Translations under genes and position numbers: made by a program
Assembly (NCBI GenBank): GCA_027046105.1
Contig: JALTZQ010000035.1
Span: 1 to 5,824 of the forward strand
From: Pyrodictiaceae archaeon
GTDB taxonomy: Archaea > Thermoproteota > Thermoprotei_A > Sulfolobales > Pyrodictiaceae
Direction of reading: 5' to 3'
Length of the DNA stretch: 5,824 bases
Shown here: positions 4,625-5,824 of the stretch, one piece after another
Layout: the number at the start of each line of letters is the position of its first letter
Numbering within the stretch: the stretch's first letter is position 1
The notes under the pieces: generated by a model
What the model was told of the DNA's origin: nothing
Database searches by the model: none
Seen by the model: the letters and a program-made list of their open reading frames with translations, nothing else

Positions 4625-5824
4625 TTACGGGCGTGGTCTAAGCAATAATACAGTAGCGAATGATGTAATTGAAACAAGTAGTACAACAGTAAGTAGTGGT
4701 AGATGCCACCACTCTTTGGTAGGGATGGTCTTAGTCTGCACGGTTATTGTTGTAGTCTTTGTCGCATTCTGTGTTCCTACACTTACCTTAGAAGATGCTG
4801 GAACAATACTAACCATTAATGATAGGGTGGTGGGTTCCCTAAGCAGTGGACGACCAACACTGTCAGCTAGATTAACATGCAGCCTCACCTCGCTTATTGA
4901 TGGTGCTTCTTTACTTTCAACAACAGTAAACTTGATATGTAGTGGGGTCTCCGATGCGTTGACCTCTGTCTTATAAAGTATCAGGGTATTCTTCCTAATA
5001 CTTAGCATGTCCCAACCCTTTCCCTCTATAAACTCCACCTTAAGCTGACTAGAAGAGTTACTGTTGAAGGCGATTTCTATAGCCCAAACCGGGTCTTCAG
5101 GAGACAAGACGAGCTCTACACTTTCACTTTGACCGGTCATGGTAATTGGTAGATGCTGTTTAAGGCCTTTATCCCCGGCTCGTCTTAAGCCGACATTAAC
5201 TTCCATAGTCTCCTTGCGTGGTGTTATATCGGCCATAGTTCTAGCTATGATCGCAATATCACGGTAGTCTATTGTGCCGTCAGCATTTACATCTAGGAAG
5301 GGATTATAGTTATTAGTTCCAGCGTTGGTGCTGTAACTGATTCCGTAAAGTTCTAGCACAGCCTGAATATCGGTTTCATCGGTTTTATTATCAAGATTTA
5401 CATCACTTGCCTCCATTCCATAGACGTAGACATCCATAGTGCTTTTATTGCATTCGGATACAAGTATCCCAATGCTACAATTACTGCAAGGCGTGTAAAC
5501 CATGAACACACGGGTTTCATTAGGTGTAAGCTCTTTTTTGGGGAGTGTTTTCCTAATTGTGGTATTTTCCTTTACTGAGATAGTGATATTGCAATCAAGA
5601 TCCGTCTCTACAACTAGATACATCTTGCTGGATTCCACCGGTATTATTTCTTGCTGATTAGGCGTTAACCGGTAGCTACCTATAAGGTCTAGCTTACCCA
5701 GGTGACTAGCGATGGCCTCATAGGGTATTTCAAGTATTGAATCTGGGAACCCCAGCTCCCCTATACTGATAAGGTAAATGGTTAGTGAGGTCATTATCAT
5801 GGATAATAGTGTTAGAGTAATTAA
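4625..5824 (-). CDS. Membrane-anchored surface protein with type I dockerin and cohesin-like domain (5' end outside window)
   Basis: 391 aa counted from the ATG at 5800, but the frame stays open to the window edge. The extra codons (LITLTLLS) are hydrophobic and would extend MIMTSLTIYLISI into a fuller signal peptide, so the true start is probably beyond 5824. Seen: an N-terminal beta-rich region (about 20-130) with Cys70, 105, 108 and 117. Then two EF-hand-like dockerin loops: Asp133, Asn135, Asp137 to Asp144, and Asp170, Asn172, Asp174-Gly175 with Ile177 to Asp181. The second is canonical; the first has Asn for Gly and Thr for Ile. Next comes a beta domain (about 200-332) resembling cohesin-type sandwiches, a Thr-rich linker (345-361), and one membrane helix (about 366-387) before a short RPRP tail. 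Nine N-glycosylation sequons fit an exported archaeal protein. Likely a calcium-binding scaffold or adhesion protein on the cell surface; its ligand is unknown. Confidence 0.8.
   Translation of the reverse strand, partial: LITLTLLSMIMTSLTIYLISIGELGFPDSILEIPYEAIASHLGKLDLIGSYRLTPNQQEIIPVESSKMYLVVETDLDCNITISVKENTTIRKTLPKKELTPNETRVFMVYTPCSNCSIGILVSECNKSTMDVYVYGMEASDVNLDNKTDETDIQAVLELYGISYSTNAGTNNYNPFLDVNADGTIDYRDIAIIARTMADITPRKETMEVNVGLRRAGDKGLKQHLPITMTGQSESVELVLSPEDPVWAIEIAFNSNSSSQLKVEFIEGKGWDMLSIRKNTLILYKTEVNASETPLHIKFTVVESKEAPSISEVRLHVNLADSVGRPLLREPTTLSLMVSIVPASSKVSVGTQNATKTTTITVQTKTIPTKEWWHLPLLTVVLLVSITSFATVLLLRPRP

Overview
The window reads as a piece of a crenarchaeal chromosome, most likely from a hyperthermophile of the Desulfurococcales type. 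The evidence is a small pyruvoyl decarboxylase of the Crenarchaeota-specific arginine decarboxylase type, a single-domain KaiC-like ATPase, an archaeal TruD, a NusA-like KH protein, GTG/TTG starts with GG-rich Shine-Dalgarno sites, and many AGG/AGA and ATA codons. No mobile element, CRISPR array, tRNA or rRNA was found. The lineage is inferred from protein types, not from a database match.

Layout, left to right: (1) a pyruvoyl-dependent arginine decarboxylase (+) feeding polyamine synthesis. (2) A two-gene minus-strand operon in which a 2[4Fe-4S] ferredoxin (1692-1474) is followed after 21 bp by an amidohydrolase-like protein (1452-439). The latter keeps the amidohydrolase frame but has lost the metal-binding His-x-His. 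(3) A non-coding stretch of about 270 bp (1693-1964) serving divergent genes. On its minus-strand side, just upstream of the ferredoxin, it holds a strongly structured element with nested stems, a possible pseudoknot and a mutually exclusive alternative stem. On its plus-strand side it holds a 12-bp direct repeat. (4) A NusA-like KH-domain protein with a Cys-rich N-terminus (+), ending 3 bp from the convergent truD tRNA pseudouridine-13 synthase (-). (5) A KaiC/RecA-type ATPase (+) with a strong Shine-Dalgarno. (6) A convergent membrane-anchored, secreted protein with a type I dockerin pair and a cohesin-like beta domain (-). Its reading frame stays open to the right edge, so its start probably lies outside the window.

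Orientation flips at nearly every gene, so apart from the ferredoxin/amidohydrolase pair these look like independent transcription units. The best candidates for something undescribed are that pair with its structured leader, and the archaeal dockerin/cohesin-like surface protein. I do not see a defence system or a complete novel multi-gene system.
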